NCBI RefSeq assembly: GCF_005887555.1
Contig: NZ_VCIA01000001.1
Coordinates: 2,852,001-2,916,000, forward strand
From: Lentibacillus cibarius
GTDB taxonomy: Bacteria; Bacillota; Bacilli; Bacillales; Amphibacillaceae
Direction: 5' to 3'
DNA: 64,000 nucleotides
Position 1 is the stretch's first letter; every line of letters starts with the position of its first letter. Position numbers and translations under genes: made by a program. Shown one piece after another: positions 44,069 to 53,596 of the stretch. A model generated the notes under the pieces. It worked only from the letters and a program-made list of their open reading frames with translations. It was not told the DNA's origin and did not search any database.

Positions 44069-45502
44069 TTGGCTGATATAAACCAGCATGAAGCAAAAAA
44101 TAAACAGGTGAAAACGGGGCCGATTATGGCTGCATTACTCATTAGCGGATTTATGGGCATGTTCAGTGAAACCGCTCTAAATATGGCAATCCATGATTTG
44201 ATTAATGAATTCCATATTTCCGCTTCTACTGCACAATGGCTTACCACCGGGTATCTGCTTGTCCTTGGTATACTTATACCTGTTTCCGGGTTACTGATCA
44301 AACGATTTCCTACACGGAATCTATTTATTACCAGTTTAAGCTTTTCCATTGTGGGATTGCTCGTAGCGGGAGTTTCCCCGAGCTTTTCTGTTCTATTAAG
44401 CGGGCGAATGATTCAAGCTGTAGGCACTGGTTTACTGCTGCCTTTGTTATTTCATACGGTTTTGGTTCTTTTCCCGCCTGCAAAAAGAGGGACGGCAATG
44501 GGGCTGGTTGGTCTGGTCATGATGTTCGCCCCCGCTCTTGGACCGGTTTCGGCAGGGTTCATTATCGAATATCTTAACTGGCATATGATATTTTGGATCA
44601 TTATTCCATTTCTCGTGTTTGCTATTGTGTTTGGAATCGCTTTTTTACCCAACTTAACAGAGATTAGTAAGCACCGAATTGATATGTTATCTATTGTTCT
44701 TTCGACGATTGGTTTTGGAGGAATTGTGTTTGGAATTAGTTACGCTGGAGAAAGGGAAGGGTGGTCCAGTCCGGTTGTATTGATTGCCTTGATTGCCGGT
44801 ATCATTGCTTTAGCTGTTTATATTATCCGGCAGCTGTCTATCGACGAACCGGTGCTATATTTACAGGTTTTTAAACGTCCAATGTTTACCTTGGGCATTA
44901 TTGTGACACTTTTTGCCAATATCATTATTTTTTCTTCTAATATTCTTTTACCGCTGTATATGCAAGGGGGACTTGGTTTATCAGCTTCCAAAGCGGGTTT
45001 ATTGCTGCTGCCGGGCGGGATTATTAACGGCATTATGTCGATGGTTAATGGGCGTATATTTGATAAATATGGACCAAGAGGTTTGGTTATTGGAGGATTT
45101 GTCATCAGCACCATCGTTGTTTGGCTTTTTTCTATTATTTCTTCCTTTGACAGTGCATATATCATTATATTCTTTTATATGCTGCTGATGGTAAGCATGT
45201 CCATGGTTACGACGCCTTCGCAGACGAATGGAATCAACCAGTTGGATCCAAGCCTGTATCCGGACGGTACGGCAATGGTCAATTCTATGATCCAGACTTC
45301 CGGTGCAATGGGTACAGCAATCGCGATAAGTATTTTAAATGGAAGTAAAAACGCAGTCTTAAGTCAGGTGAACCATCCTTCTGGCATCGACCAAGCCGAA
45401 GCTATCGTTACAGGTGTCCAGCATGCGTTCGCTTTTGCAGCTTTCGTTTCCCTGGCAGGCTTTATTTGCTCTCTATTCATTAAACGGGTGCAGGTGGAAT
45501 AA
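44069..45502 (+). CDS. DHA2-type MFS transporter (14 spans)
   Basis: A 477-residue, 14-span major facilitator of the EmrB/LmrB/MdrM type, proton-coupled drug or metabolite export. Marks: TAQWLTTGYLLVLGILIP (motif D1 region), GRMIQAVGTGLLLPL and GPVSAGFIIEYLNWHMIFW (motif C). Substrate cannot be told. TTG start with AAGGA about 10 bases upstream. Confidence 0.88.
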   Translation: MADINQHEAKNKQVKTGPIMAALLISGFMGMFSETALNMAIHDLINEFHISASTAQWLTTGYLLVLGILIPVSGLLIKRFPTRNLFITSLSFSIVGLLVAGVSPSFSVLLSGRMIQAVGTGLLLPLLFHTVLVLFPPAKRGTAMGLVGLVMMFAPALGPVSAGFIIEYLNWHMIFWIIIPFLVFAIVFGIAFLPNLTEISKHRIDMLSIVLSTIGFGGIVFGISYAGEREGWSSPVVLIALIAGIIALAVYIIRQLSIDEPVLYLQVFKRPMFTLGIIVTLFANIIIFSSNILLPLYMQGGLGLSASKAGLLLLPGGIINGIMSMVNGRIFDKYGPRGLVIGGFVISTIVVWLFSIISSFDSAYIIIFFYMLLMVSMSMVTTPSQTNGINQLDPSLYPDGTAMVNSMIQTSGAMGTAIAISILNGSKNAVLSQVNHPSGIDQAEAIVTGVQHAFAFAAFVSLAGFICSLFIKRVQVE

Positions 45503-45630
45503 GGGGAAAACGAACGGTTAATTTATCTCGCATGTTATTAGAGGCAAGTTCCTACTTCCATTTACCCGCTTATACCATATCCGGGTCTCATCCCGCTCGG
45601 GTATTGTTGCTATAGAAATTTGCAGTCAGG

Positions 45631-46518
45631 CTAGACCTGATTATTATTTGTATACATCAGAAAACGCTCTGCTGCTTTTGATAAACGGTGATTTTTAAGC
45701 CAAATGACAGACGGCTCAATGGAAAAACCAAAATTCTTCATATCAATGGCCACAATGTCGTGATAAAAAGCCTTTTGAATCGCTGATTTAGGCAGGATTG
45801 ATAGTCCCACACCTGAAGCGACAAGGGCCAGTAAAGTAGAAATATCTTTACATTCCATAATGACATTTGGGGAAAGGTGGTGTTTATGGAAATGCTGGAT
45901 TATATTCTCATAAACCGCATACCCCTCCATTGGTGCAAGCATTAAAAAAGGATAGTGGACAATTTGCTCAAGTTGAATATCTTTCCTAATTAATTGGGCT
46001 TCCCATTGTGTCGGTGTAGCGATGACAAACGGCTCGGGTCCAAGCTTGGAAAAATGGTATGTGTCCAGTTGCATTGGCAGCAGCATGAACGCAATTTCGA
46101 TGATTCCTTCCTGAAGTAATTCTTCTAAATAAGAAGAATCCCCTTTCCAAATTTTTAAATAGACGTTAGGGTATGCAGCCCTGAACGTCTTGATCATCCT
46201 CGGTAAATAGGAAATACATGTTGAGGATACCCCGATCGCCAACGTTCCACGTGCTCCCTGACTAATTTCCTGGATTTCCGTAACGATATCTGCGGACTTT
46301 TGCAGCATGATTACCGCACGCTCATATAACGTACTACCTGCTTCGGTTAACTTCCATTGCCGGTTTGTTCGGTAAATTAATGTGGCATCCAGTTCTGTTT
46401 CCAAACGCTTTAAATTTTGACTTAGCGGTGGCTGAGCCATGTACAAGGCCTTCGCCGCTTTTGAGATACTACCTGTATCCACGATCGTTTTAAAATAGTA
46501 CAGTTGTTTCAAATCCAT
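45631..46518 (-). CDS. LysR family regulator
   Basis: A 295-residue LysR protein: N-terminal winged helix (DTGSISKAAKALYMAQPPLS), then a periplasmic-binding-like effector domain (ARGTLAIGVSSTCISYLPRM). It is divergent from the MFS gene at 46647, with a 128-base AT-rich region between, so it probably regulates that gene and itself. Confidence 0.9.
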   Translation of the reverse strand: MDLKQLYYFKTIVDTGSISKAAKALYMAQPPLSQNLKRLETELDATLIYRTNRQWKLTEAGSTLYERAVIMLQKSADIVTEIQEISQGARGTLAIGVSSTCISYLPRMIKTFRAAYPNVYLKIWKGDSSYLEELLQEGIIEIAFMLLPMQLDTYHFSKLGPEPFVIATPTQWEAQLIRKDIQLEQIVHYPFLMLAPMEGYAVYENIIQHFHKHHLSPNVIMECKDISTLLALVASGVGLSILPKSAIQKAFYHDIVAIDMKNFGFSIEPSVIWLKNHRLSKAAERFLMYTNNNQV

Positions 46519-46646
46519 GACTTTCGACTCCTATATCATTTTCATTATACCATTATCATATTATATATATTTTCCATATACAATAACCCTTGTTAGACTA
46601 AGTAAGATGTTATTTTTGATACTTATATGGGAATAGGAGTGAAGTT

Positions 46647-47852
46647 ATGGGTCAAACAAATACCTTATGGTCAAAAAACTTTATTTTAATTGTTATTGCC
46701 AACTTATTTGTTTATCAAGGTTTCCAAATGTTAATTCCAACATTGCCGGTTTATATAAAAAATCTCGGCGGAAGCGATTTGCAAGCGGGGTTGGTTGTTA
46801 GTTTATTCGCTTTGTCTGCATTAGTTTTTCGTTCCATTACAGGAAAAGGTGCAGACACCATTGGACGGAAGCCGTTTTTACTTATTGGATTTTTTATATT
46901 AGTTTTGTTTAACGTTAGTTTTTTTGCATTTTCCATTGTAGCTATGTTGCCGCTCTTACGTTTGTTTCAAGGGGTTGGCTGGGGAATGACCTCAACATCC
47001 ATTGCGACGATTATGTCTGATAACGTTCCGGACGCCCGCCGCGGGGAAGGTACCGGCTATTATGCATTATCCGTTATTCTTGCGACATCCATTGCGCCGA
47101 TTATTGGTATTTCGGTGTTGAATCACTATGATTTTAATATGATCATCATATTGACAACGGCATTTATGATTATTGGATTCTTGCTAACTCAAGGCATTTC
47201 GATTCCAAAACTGGAAAAGCCAGATAAACAGGCAAGCAAAGAAAAAGAATCCCTTTGGAAAAGTCTTTTCGAAAAGAAAGCACTATTTCCTTCACTGCTT
47301 TGTTTATTGTTAGCCATTCCGTTTGGCGGTTTAATGAGTTTTATTGCCATATTTGGTGAAGAAGTTGGCATCGAAAATAGTTGGATTTATTTCGTCGGGC
47401 ATTGTTTGATGATTTTAATCAGTCGTCCGTTTATTGGAAAATTATTTGACAGCAAAGGTCCTGCCATTGTCTTGTTTCCGGGAGCAATTTTAATGCTTAT
47501 TGGATTGCTGCTTTTATCGTATACGACTACCGTGCCAATGCTGATTCTGACGTCTGTCTTTTACGGCTTAAGTTTTGGCGCGGTTCAGCCATCGCTTCAG
47601 GCGTGGGCCATTAACCGATCGGCATCCGACCGAAAAGGGGCGGCAAACGGTACCTTTTTATCCTTTATGGATTTAGGTGTGGCAATAGGGTCGCTAGTGC
47701 TAAGTTCCATTGCTGCTGCAACCAGCTATGCGATGATGTATCGACTTTCCGCCATTTGTATGGTAATCTTTGTAGTTATTTATGGTATTTATTTATTGAA
47801 AAATCGAAGCCAGAAGCACACAGAAGTTTACGCACAAGCGGCTAATCAATAA
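46647..47852 (+). CDS. MFS transporter (DHA1-like, 12 spans)
   Basis: A 401-residue, 12-span MFS protein: TLPVYIKNLGGSDLQAGLVV, FRSITGKGADTIGRKPFL (motif A) and RLFQGVGWGMTSTSIATIMS. The homolog at 48534 has the same layout, suggesting a duplication. Substrate unknown; LysR is divergent, and a universal stress gene follows 22 bases later. Confidence 0.9.
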   Translation: MGQTNTLWSKNFILIVIANLFVYQGFQMLIPTLPVYIKNLGGSDLQAGLVVSLFALSALVFRSITGKGADTIGRKPFLLIGFFILVLFNVSFFAFSIVAMLPLLRLFQGVGWGMTSTSIATIMSDNVPDARRGEGTGYYALSVILATSIAPIIGISVLNHYDFNMIIILTTAFMIIGFLLTQGISIPKLEKPDKQASKEKESLWKSLFEKKALFPSLLCLLLAIPFGGLMSFIAIFGEEVGIENSWIYFVGHCLMILISRPFIGKLFDSKGPAIVLFPGAILMLIGLLLLSYTTTVPMLILTSVFYGLSFGAVQPSLQAWAINRSASDRKGAANGTFLSFMDLGVAIGSLVLSSIAAATSYAMMYRLSAICMVIFVVIYGIYLLKNRSQKHTEVYAQAANQ

Positions 47853-47874
47853 TTGGGAAAGCTGGTGAATAAGT

Positions 47875-48300
47875 ATGTTTTGTGAAAAGATGGTGTTTGC
47901 GTATGATGGTTCCGATGTAGCTAAAAAGGCATTGGAAAAAACAGTGGCGATTGCCAAAACGAATGCATCTATTCAAATTGATGTGCTATTTGCAAGCGAA
48001 CTGCCGCAAACCCCTTATGTAATAGAAGACGTTTTTGAGGATATGCAGCAATCAATGCATGAACACGGTGACGCAATTCTCACCGAAACAAAAGAGAAAC
48101 TATCGTCACTTCCCAACCATATAGATTATTATGCTGTGGAAGGGAGAGCACCCCAAACCATTTTACAACATGCGGCCGACCAGGCTTGTGATTTGATTGT
48201 GATTGGCAACAGAGGACTGACAGGTATTAAGGAATTTTTAGGGAGCGTCAGTCACTATGTTGTTCATCATTCGCAAGTTCCGGTATTAGTTGTTCGGTAA
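47875..48300 (+). CDS. Universal stress protein (UspA family, ATP-binding type)
   Basis: A 141-residue UspA protein: VFAYDGSDVAKKALE at the start and VIGNRGLTGIKEFLGSVSHY, the G-x2-G-x9-G-S ATP-binding motif, near the C-terminus. Role in stress survival is general to the family. Likely an operon with the upstream MFS gene. Confidence 0.92.
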   Translation: MFCEKMVFAYDGSDVAKKALEKTVAIAKTNASIQIDVLFASELPQTPYVIEDVFEDMQQSMHEHGDAILTETKEKLSSLPNHIDYYAVEGRAPQTILQHAADQACDLIVIGNRGLTGIKEFLGSVSHYVVHHSQVPVLVVR

Positions 48301-48366
48301 TAACTGTGTGTTAAAAAAGGGATGGTTAGCAGCTTTACTTTGTAGATTTAAAATATATTATCGTTT

Positions 48367-48396
48367 CCCCTTTGGATGTTTCTCTAAAGGGGTTTC
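48367..48396 (+). terminator. Terminator after the stress protein gene
   Basis: CCCCTTT and AAAGGGG pair around 12 bases, then TTTCT. Confidence 0.6.
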
Positions 48397-48533
48397 TATC
48401 ATCAAAAGTGACACGATATCATCTTTACAATCCTACAATTAATCTGTAATATGTTATGAATGTATTTATTTACTTAAGATACAGTGGGTTGGAATGTGTA
48501 AATAGTAAAAGTCGTGATTACAGGGGGGATTAC

Positions 48534-49751
48534 ATGGGAAAGGCAATGCAAGAACCAATTTGGACGAAAAGTTTTATTGGGATATCGATGACGCAATTTA
48601 TGGTATTTATGATTTATTATACGTTTTTAACGACGTTACCAATCTATGTCATTCAAAATTTGGGTGGATCTGAAGCACAAGGTGGGTTAATTGTAACCAC
48701 CATGCTTGTGTCAGCGATTTTAATTAGACCGTTCTCCGCAAACATTTTAGATAAAATCGGGAAAAAGCGGGGACTTATTATAAGTGTGGCCCTATTTACG
48801 GTTACGAGTTTTGTTTATGTTGGTGTGGGGTCATTTATCCCGCTATTGATTTTACGATTTGTGCATGGTTTGACATTTGGTGTGGCGACTACTGCAACGG
48901 GGGCGATTGCTGCTGATGTTATTCCACCGGCACGACGTGGTGCGGGGCTTGGCTATTTTGCGATGGCGATGAATTTGGCTGTTGTTGCTGGCCCATTTAT
49001 TGGGCTAACCGTTTTACAATTTGGTACATTTTCATTGTTATTTTTGATAATGAGCGGTTTAATGGTGATCGGACTTATTTGTGCTGTTGTGGTGCATGTG
49101 CCGGCTGACTTGGAACCGGCGCATCCGTTTGCATCAAAAAAATTAACGTTAACGGATTTAATCGAACCAAAAGCATTGCCGATTGCCACTATCAGCAGTT
49201 TGGTGGCGTTGGTTTATGCCAGTGTTATCTCGTTTATTTCGGTTTATGCCGATGCGATTGGTTTGGCAGCGACGGCAAGCTATTTCTTTTTAGTCTTTGC
49301 CATTGTAATGATTTGCACAAGACCATTTTTCGGTAGAACGTTTGATACAAAAGGTCCTAATTATGTTATTATTCCATGTTTATTTATTTTTGCGGTTGGT
49401 CTTATTGTGCTTGGTTTTACGTCGACAGCGGCAATGCTGCTGTTATCCGCTGGTTTGATTGGTTTAGGATATGGCACGTTGTTACCAAGCTTTCAAACGA
49501 TGGCAATTCAGACAACACACCATTCACGGAGCGGTCAGGCAACGGCTACCTTTTTTATGTTATTTGATGGTGGGATTGCGGTTGGATCATTCGTTTGGGG
49601 ACTTGTGGTAGCAGGTTATGGCTATCAGACCCTATACACGCTTTGTGGCCTGGTTGTGCTTGGCATTACTGTTTTATTTATGTGGTATCAAAAACGGCAG
49701 GAAAAAGCGCGCGTGTTGCGAAGGCTTGTGCAGGATTGGGACATTCCTTAG
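48534..49751 (+). CDS. MFS transporter, paralog of the gene at 46647
   Basis: A 405-residue MFS protein: LTTLPIYVIQNLGGSEAQGG, IRPFSANILDKIGKKRG (motif A) and RFVHGLTFGVATTATGAIAA. The same arrangement and several identical motifs as the 46647 protein point to a tandem duplication. ATG 48534 has GGGGGGATTAC upstream; the upstream-open frame lacks a site. Substrate unknown. Confidence 0.9.
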   Translation: MGKAMQEPIWTKSFIGISMTQFMVFMIYYTFLTTLPIYVIQNLGGSEAQGGLIVTTMLVSAILIRPFSANILDKIGKKRGLIISVALFTVTSFVYVGVGSFIPLLILRFVHGLTFGVATTATGAIAADVIPPARRGAGLGYFAMAMNLAVVAGPFIGLTVLQFGTFSLLFLIMSGLMVIGLICAVVVHVPADLEPAHPFASKKLTLTDLIEPKALPIATISSLVALVYASVISFISVYADAIGLAATASYFFLVFAIVMICTRPFFGRTFDTKGPNYVIIPCLFIFAVGLIVLGFTSTAAMLLLSAGLIGLGYGTLLPSFQTMAIQTTHHSRSGQATATFFMLFDGGIAVGSFVWGLVVAGYGYQTLYTLCGLVVLGITVLFMWYQKRQEKARVLRRLVQDWDIP

Positions 49752-49810
49752 GCTTTGAACTTGCTGGCTTTCATCCTGATGATTATCACGTACTAATCGC
49801 GAGCAAAACT

Positions 49811-49847
49811 ATCGGGAAACGCTTTAGCCTCGATAGCGTTTCCCGAT
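49811..49847. terminator. Long perfect hairpin between convergent genes
   Basis: ATCGGGAAACGCT and AGCGTTTCCCGAT (13 bp) around 11 bases. Probably terminates both the MFS and methyltransferase genes, although the T runs are weak. Confidence 0.6.
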
Positions 49848-49858
49848 GAGATTGTTGG

Positions 49859-50908
49859 TTAGGCCTTTGTCCGATATGCGACATTATGTTTCTTTAAGGT
49901 TTCGTCTTTTCCGAACAGGAAGTGTTTCTCCATATCCGGAGAGTATTTGGAGTTGATTGCTTCTACGCCAACTGCTTCTGCTACAGCGCGCAGCATGGCA
50001 GGGGAAGCTCCGCAACAAAGACCGATATAATTCAAGCCGATATCTTTTGCTTGTTTCGCCCATTCGGCTAGCTCATAACGGTTATGGTATAAAGGATCAA
50101 GTGCTGTCGGGAATGTGGTTTCTAACGGTAAATGACAACTACAGCCGCCATCAGGCAAATTAAAGAATGTCGGATGTTCGTCGGTTGTCCGGTATGGTAT
50201 CGGCAGGCCTGCTACATAGCCGTTCACATTTTCCCGGATCTTTTCCAAATATGGCTGCATCGTGTTCGGTCCGCGGAAGCAGTTCATACCAACGACAAGT
50301 GCCCCTTTTTCCGAAAGCAGGCGACAGCCTTCTTCTACGGTATAACCATCTCGTAAAATATTTTCACCCATCATCGCGAATGTAATAACAGCTGGTAAGT
50401 CTTGTTTTTGGATTTCTTCCAGTGCAATGCGTGCCTCCTCGTAATAGTAGAAGGTTTCGCCGTTAATGAAATCGACCCCTTCTTCCTTGCACCAAGAAAC
50501 CATTTCGGCAAACATGCTTCGCACAGCATCTTTGGAAGCGGGATCTTCTGGATCGAAAATATTAGTATTTGAGATATTGCCGGCAACTAGCGCTTCTTCT
50601 GTGGGGTGCTCTTTAGCCACCTCTTTTGCTAGACGGATGGCATGACGGTTCAGCGGTTCCAGCAATTCTTCTTTACCGATAATCCGCATTTTCTCGCGGT
50701 GGGCATTATATGTAAATGCCAAAACGACATCAGAGCCTGCATTCATATAGTCCCGGTACGTTTGTTTTAAAACTTCCGGATTGTCTAGGGCAACTTCTGG
50801 CACAAAGGAACCAGCCTGTAAATACCCTCTGCGCTCCAATTCAAATAAATACCCTTCCCCGATAATAACTGTTCCTTCCTGCAATCGCTGTTCCAAACTG
50901 CGCTTCAT
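49859..50908 (-). CDS. Homocysteine S-methyltransferase family protein, SAM-riboswitch controlled
   Basis: A 349-residue protein of the MmuM/BHMT type. Zinc cysteines are visible as GMNCFRG and GLCCGASP. GNISNTN and the N-terminal IIGEGYLFELERRG fit. It would methylate homocysteine to methionine; the methyl donor (betaine, S-methylmethionine or another) cannot be told. ATG 50908 has GAGGAGGAATACGA; the frame continues 9 codons upstream without a better start. An S-box leader lies directly upstream, so expression should rise when SAM falls. Confidence 0.88.
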   Translation of the reverse strand: MKRSLEQRLQEGTVIIGEGYLFELERRGYLQAGSFVPEVALDNPEVLKQTYRDYMNAGSDVVLAFTYNAHREKMRIIGKEELLEPLNRHAIRLAKEVAKEHPTEEALVAGNISNTNIFDPEDPASKDAVRSMFAEMVSWCKEEGVDFINGETFYYYEEARIALEEIQKQDLPAVITFAMMGENILRDGYTVEEGCRLLSEKGALVVGMNCFRGPNTMQPYLEKIRENVNGYVAGLPIPYRTTDEHPTFFNLPDGGCSCHLPLETTFPTALDPLYHNRYELAEWAKQAKDIGLNYIGLCCGASPAMLRAVAEAVGVEAINSKYSPDMEKHFLFGKDETLKKHNVAYRTKA

Positions 50909-50939
50909 TCGTATTCCTCCTCTAACTTTTATCATATTA

Positions 50940-51100
50940 AAAAGCCTCTTCTTAAAATAAGAAGAGGCTTAAATATGCACAGTAACCTAGCGTCTCCTCT
51001 TATCTTCAAGCATTACGCTTCTGGAATTGGCACAGTACTTTTTGGGTAAGTCTGCTGCCGAGGCTTCTAAGGGCCAGTCCCTCCACCTCTCTGGATAAGA
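50940..51100 (-). promoter_or_regulatory. SAM-I (S-box) riboswitch with terminator
   Basis: On the minus strand: TCTTATCCAGAGAGGTGGAG at the 5' end (from 51100), then GGACTGGCCC, GAAGCCTCGGCA, AGTACTGTGCCAATTCCAGA and closing GAAGATAAGA. The terminator AAGCCTCTTCTTA / TAAGAAGAGGCTT with a T run lies at 50970-50938. All S-box landmarks are present. Confidence 0.96.
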
Positions 51101-51221
51101 AATCTGAAATATTTTATTGTTATGAAATACATGCTACATCTAATTAGGATAAAAGTCAAGAGGGAATAAGATTGCTTTTGATAGTAATCGCCAATTCGCA
51201 AAGTTAATCTACAGGCAGCAA

Positions 51222-51266
51222 AAACGAGGCACCGGAACGGTTATGAATGTCCCTGGTGCCTCGTTT
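51222..51266 (-). terminator. Terminator of the DAACS transporter gene
   Basis: AAACGAGGCACC and GGTGCCTCGTTT pair around 21 bases; T run on the minus strand. Confidence 0.85.
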
Positions 51267-51268
51267 GT

Positions 51269-52492
51269 TTATGCTGCACGTTTTCGTTCTGATTTGTCCA
51301 CGACAGCTGATCCGATAATGTCACCAATCACATTCGACGCTGTACCGGCCATGCCAATAAGGACATCGACGCCAGCAATTAATGCGACAATCTCCAGCGG
51401 AAGCCCGAACATGCTTAAGACAGCAGATAACGTAACCAAACCAGCAGCTGGAACTCCCGCTGTCCCGATCGACAACAATGTACCAATTAAAACAATTAGT
51501 AAAAAGTCAGCAGGTGCAAGGTTGAGATTCGTTACATTCGCTGCAAATACAAGAGAAGCTCCCATTCTTAACGCGCCGCCATCGGAATTAAAGACAGCCC
51601 CTAGCGGAAGCGTGAAGTTGGCTGTCGTTTCCGAAATCCCCGCTTTTTTTGCCGAATCAATAGCAATAGGCAGGGAGGCAATACTGCTTGACGTGAAGAA
51701 GGCGGTGACATACGCTTCTTTTGTCTGCTTGAAAAAGTGCCCCACGCGTGTACCTGAAAACTTCAGAAACGCTGAATACACGACTGCCCAAAGCACCGCG
51801 ACGCCAATATAAAAGACGGCTGTAAATTTCAGTAGGGATTGGAATGTAGACCAGCCTTGGCTCCCGAAAGTGGACGCACTTATGGCGAAGACCCCGATTG
51901 GCGCATATAAAAGCACCCCTGACAGGATTTTATAAAACATTTCATTAAGTGCGGCAAAAACAGTATCCAACTGGTTTCCATATTCCTGCATTTTTTTATC
52001 ACTAGAAAACTTCATATTAGAGATGGCAATCCCAATAATAACGGCAATAAACAAAATGGCCATTAGGTCCCCGGAAGAAAATGCTTCAAAAATATTTTTC
52101 GGGACAATTTTTAATAGAATTTCCGAAAAACCCGGTGTATCCGGTTTATCTACATTTGTATCAGGCAATGATAAGTTTTCCCCGGGATTGATCCATAAGG
52201 CAAGCCCAAGTCCGATGAATACCGCTAAAGCCGTTGTCGTCATATAATATAGGATTAATTTACCACCCATTCGGCCAAGCTGTGTAACGTTCATCTTATC
52301 AACAGCAAGCACCACGGTGAGAAATATGACTGGTATTGCAATCAAGCTGAGCAAGTGAATAAGCAATGTTCCAAGCGGGCGTACGACTTCTGCTTGCTGA
52401 CCGAAAACAATGCCTGCCAGGATACCAAAAGAAAATCCAATTGCCATTTTAATGACGAAAGAAGTCTGTTTATATTTATTCCATAGCTTCAT
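51269..52492 (-). CDS. Dicarboxylate/amino acid:cation symporter (GltP/GltT-like, DAACS)
   Basis: A 407-residue transporter with the family's eight spans and two re-entrant loops. FFTSSSIASLPIAI carries the serine-rich HP1 tip; LPLGAVFNSDGGALRMG (NMDGT-like, here NSDGG) is in TM7; GTAGVPAAGLVTLSAVL is HP2. Substrate probably glutamate, aspartate or C4-dicarboxylate with Na+ or H+; the altered NMDGT motif may change cation or substrate preference (inference). Confidence 0.9.
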   Translation of the reverse strand: MKLWNKYKQTSFVIKMAIGFSFGILAGIVFGQQAEVVRPLGTLLIHLLSLIAIPVIFLTVVLAVDKMNVTQLGRMGGKLILYYMTTTALAVFIGLGLALWINPGENLSLPDTNVDKPDTPGFSEILLKIVPKNIFEAFSSGDLMAILFIAVIIGIAISNMKFSSDKKMQEYGNQLDTVFAALNEMFYKILSGVLLYAPIGVFAISASTFGSQGWSTFQSLLKFTAVFYIGVAVLWAVVYSAFLKFSGTRVGHFFKQTKEAYVTAFFTSSSIASLPIAIDSAKKAGISETTANFTLPLGAVFNSDGGALRMGASLVFAANVTNLNLAPADFLLIVLIGTLLSIGTAGVPAAGLVTLSAVLSMFGLPLEIVALIAGVDVLIGMAGTASNVIGDIIGSAVVDKSERKRAA

Positions 52493-52665
52493 ATTGAAAA
52501 CCGTCTCTTTCCTAAGATTAGTTTTAATTTATTATATCAAAAAAGACCATAGCTAACCATAGTTAAATGCATAGTAACTTGGGTGGAATTGTCATGAGGG
52601 TATGATGAGTGCTGGCCTGTTTCAACTGTAGGGTGTGGGGAGAGTATACATAAAATTAAACGAAG

Positions 52666-52697
52666 CACCAGCACTTATGCGTTCGTGTGCTGGTGTT
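52666..52697 (-). terminator. Hairpin over the end of the DMT gene
   Basis: CACCAGCAC and GTGCTGGTG pair around 12 bases, including the stop codon; weak T run on the minus strand. Confidence 0.5.
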
Positions 52698-53550
52698 TCC
52701 TGTGTTCCTCATTATTTTTTAAAAACATGTAGAAGGATGCACCGAAAATGGTGATATAACCTAGAACGCTTAATAAATCAGGAACTTGCCCGAATAGGAC
52801 AATGCTGATCAGTGCCGAGTAAACGACTGTTGAATAGAAGAAAATTGATATTTCTTTTGCCGGTGCGTATTTATAGGCTACTGTAATACCGAACTGTCCA
52901 ACGGTTGCAAAGATTCCTGCTGCCAGCAAATAAACCCACTGCTGCCATGTCATTGGCTCATAAAAAATGATGACAAACGGAAGCAGAATCATGGTGGTGA
53001 AAAAGGAAAAATAAAAGACAACGGTATAAAATTGCTCCTTATTACCGAGCACGCGTAAAACAGTATAGGCACCCGCGGCGAAAACCGCTGAGAAAATACC
53101 GGCAATATATGGAATAGTTTCCACGGAAAATTCCGGTTTAATAATGAAAAGCGTGCCAATGAATGCTATAATAATTGCCATCGTTTGAAAAAGCCTTGCG
53201 CGTTCTTTTAAGAAAAGTGCTGCAAAAACAATCGTTAAAAACGGACTCATTTTATTCAGCATGTCTGCATCGGATAATACAAGGTGGTCAATTGCATAAA
53301 AATATAATACGATTCCAGCGGCGCCTAAGGCAGAGCGCAACATGAGAAATTTTTGATTTTCTTTTTTGCCAAATAAGCGTTCCTTATAATGTCGGACAAA
53401 TCCAAAGGCGATGATCATCGAGACTGCATTACGGAATAGTGTTTTTTGCACGGTTGGTACTTCGCCTGACAACTTAACACACGCCGCCATCAGGGAAAAA
53501 CCGAATGCAGATATTAATAATAAAATGATACCTTTATTTCGATCGCTCAT
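52675..53550 (-). CDS. DMT superfamily (EamA) transporter
   Basis: A 291-residue, ten-span protein with two EamA halves (GIILLLISAFGFSLMAACVK near the start; FATVGQFGITVAYKYAPA and SIVLFGQVPD in the second half). Substrate unknown. ATG 53550 has GGAGGATTAT; four earlier codons in frame lie within the site region. Followed downstream by none; preceded on the same strand by the AbrB-type gene 46 bases away. Confidence 0.88.
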   Translation of the reverse strand: MSDRNKGIILLLISAFGFSLMAACVKLSGEVPTVQKTLFRNAVSMIIAFGFVRHYKERLFGKKENQKFLMLRSALGAAGIVLYFYAIDHLVLSDADMLNKMSPFLTIVFAALFLKERARLFQTMAIIIAFIGTLFIIKPEFSVETIPYIAGIFSAVFAAGAYTVLRVLGNKEQFYTVVFYFSFFTTMILLPFVIIFYEPMTWQQWVYLLAAGIFATVGQFGITVAYKYAPAKEISIFFYSTVVYSALISIVLFGQVPDLLSVLGYITIFGASFYMFLKNNEEHRKHQHTNA

Positions 53551-53596
53551 ATAATCCTCCAATCATGACTTCATCTGTCCATTCATTTGCTTCATA

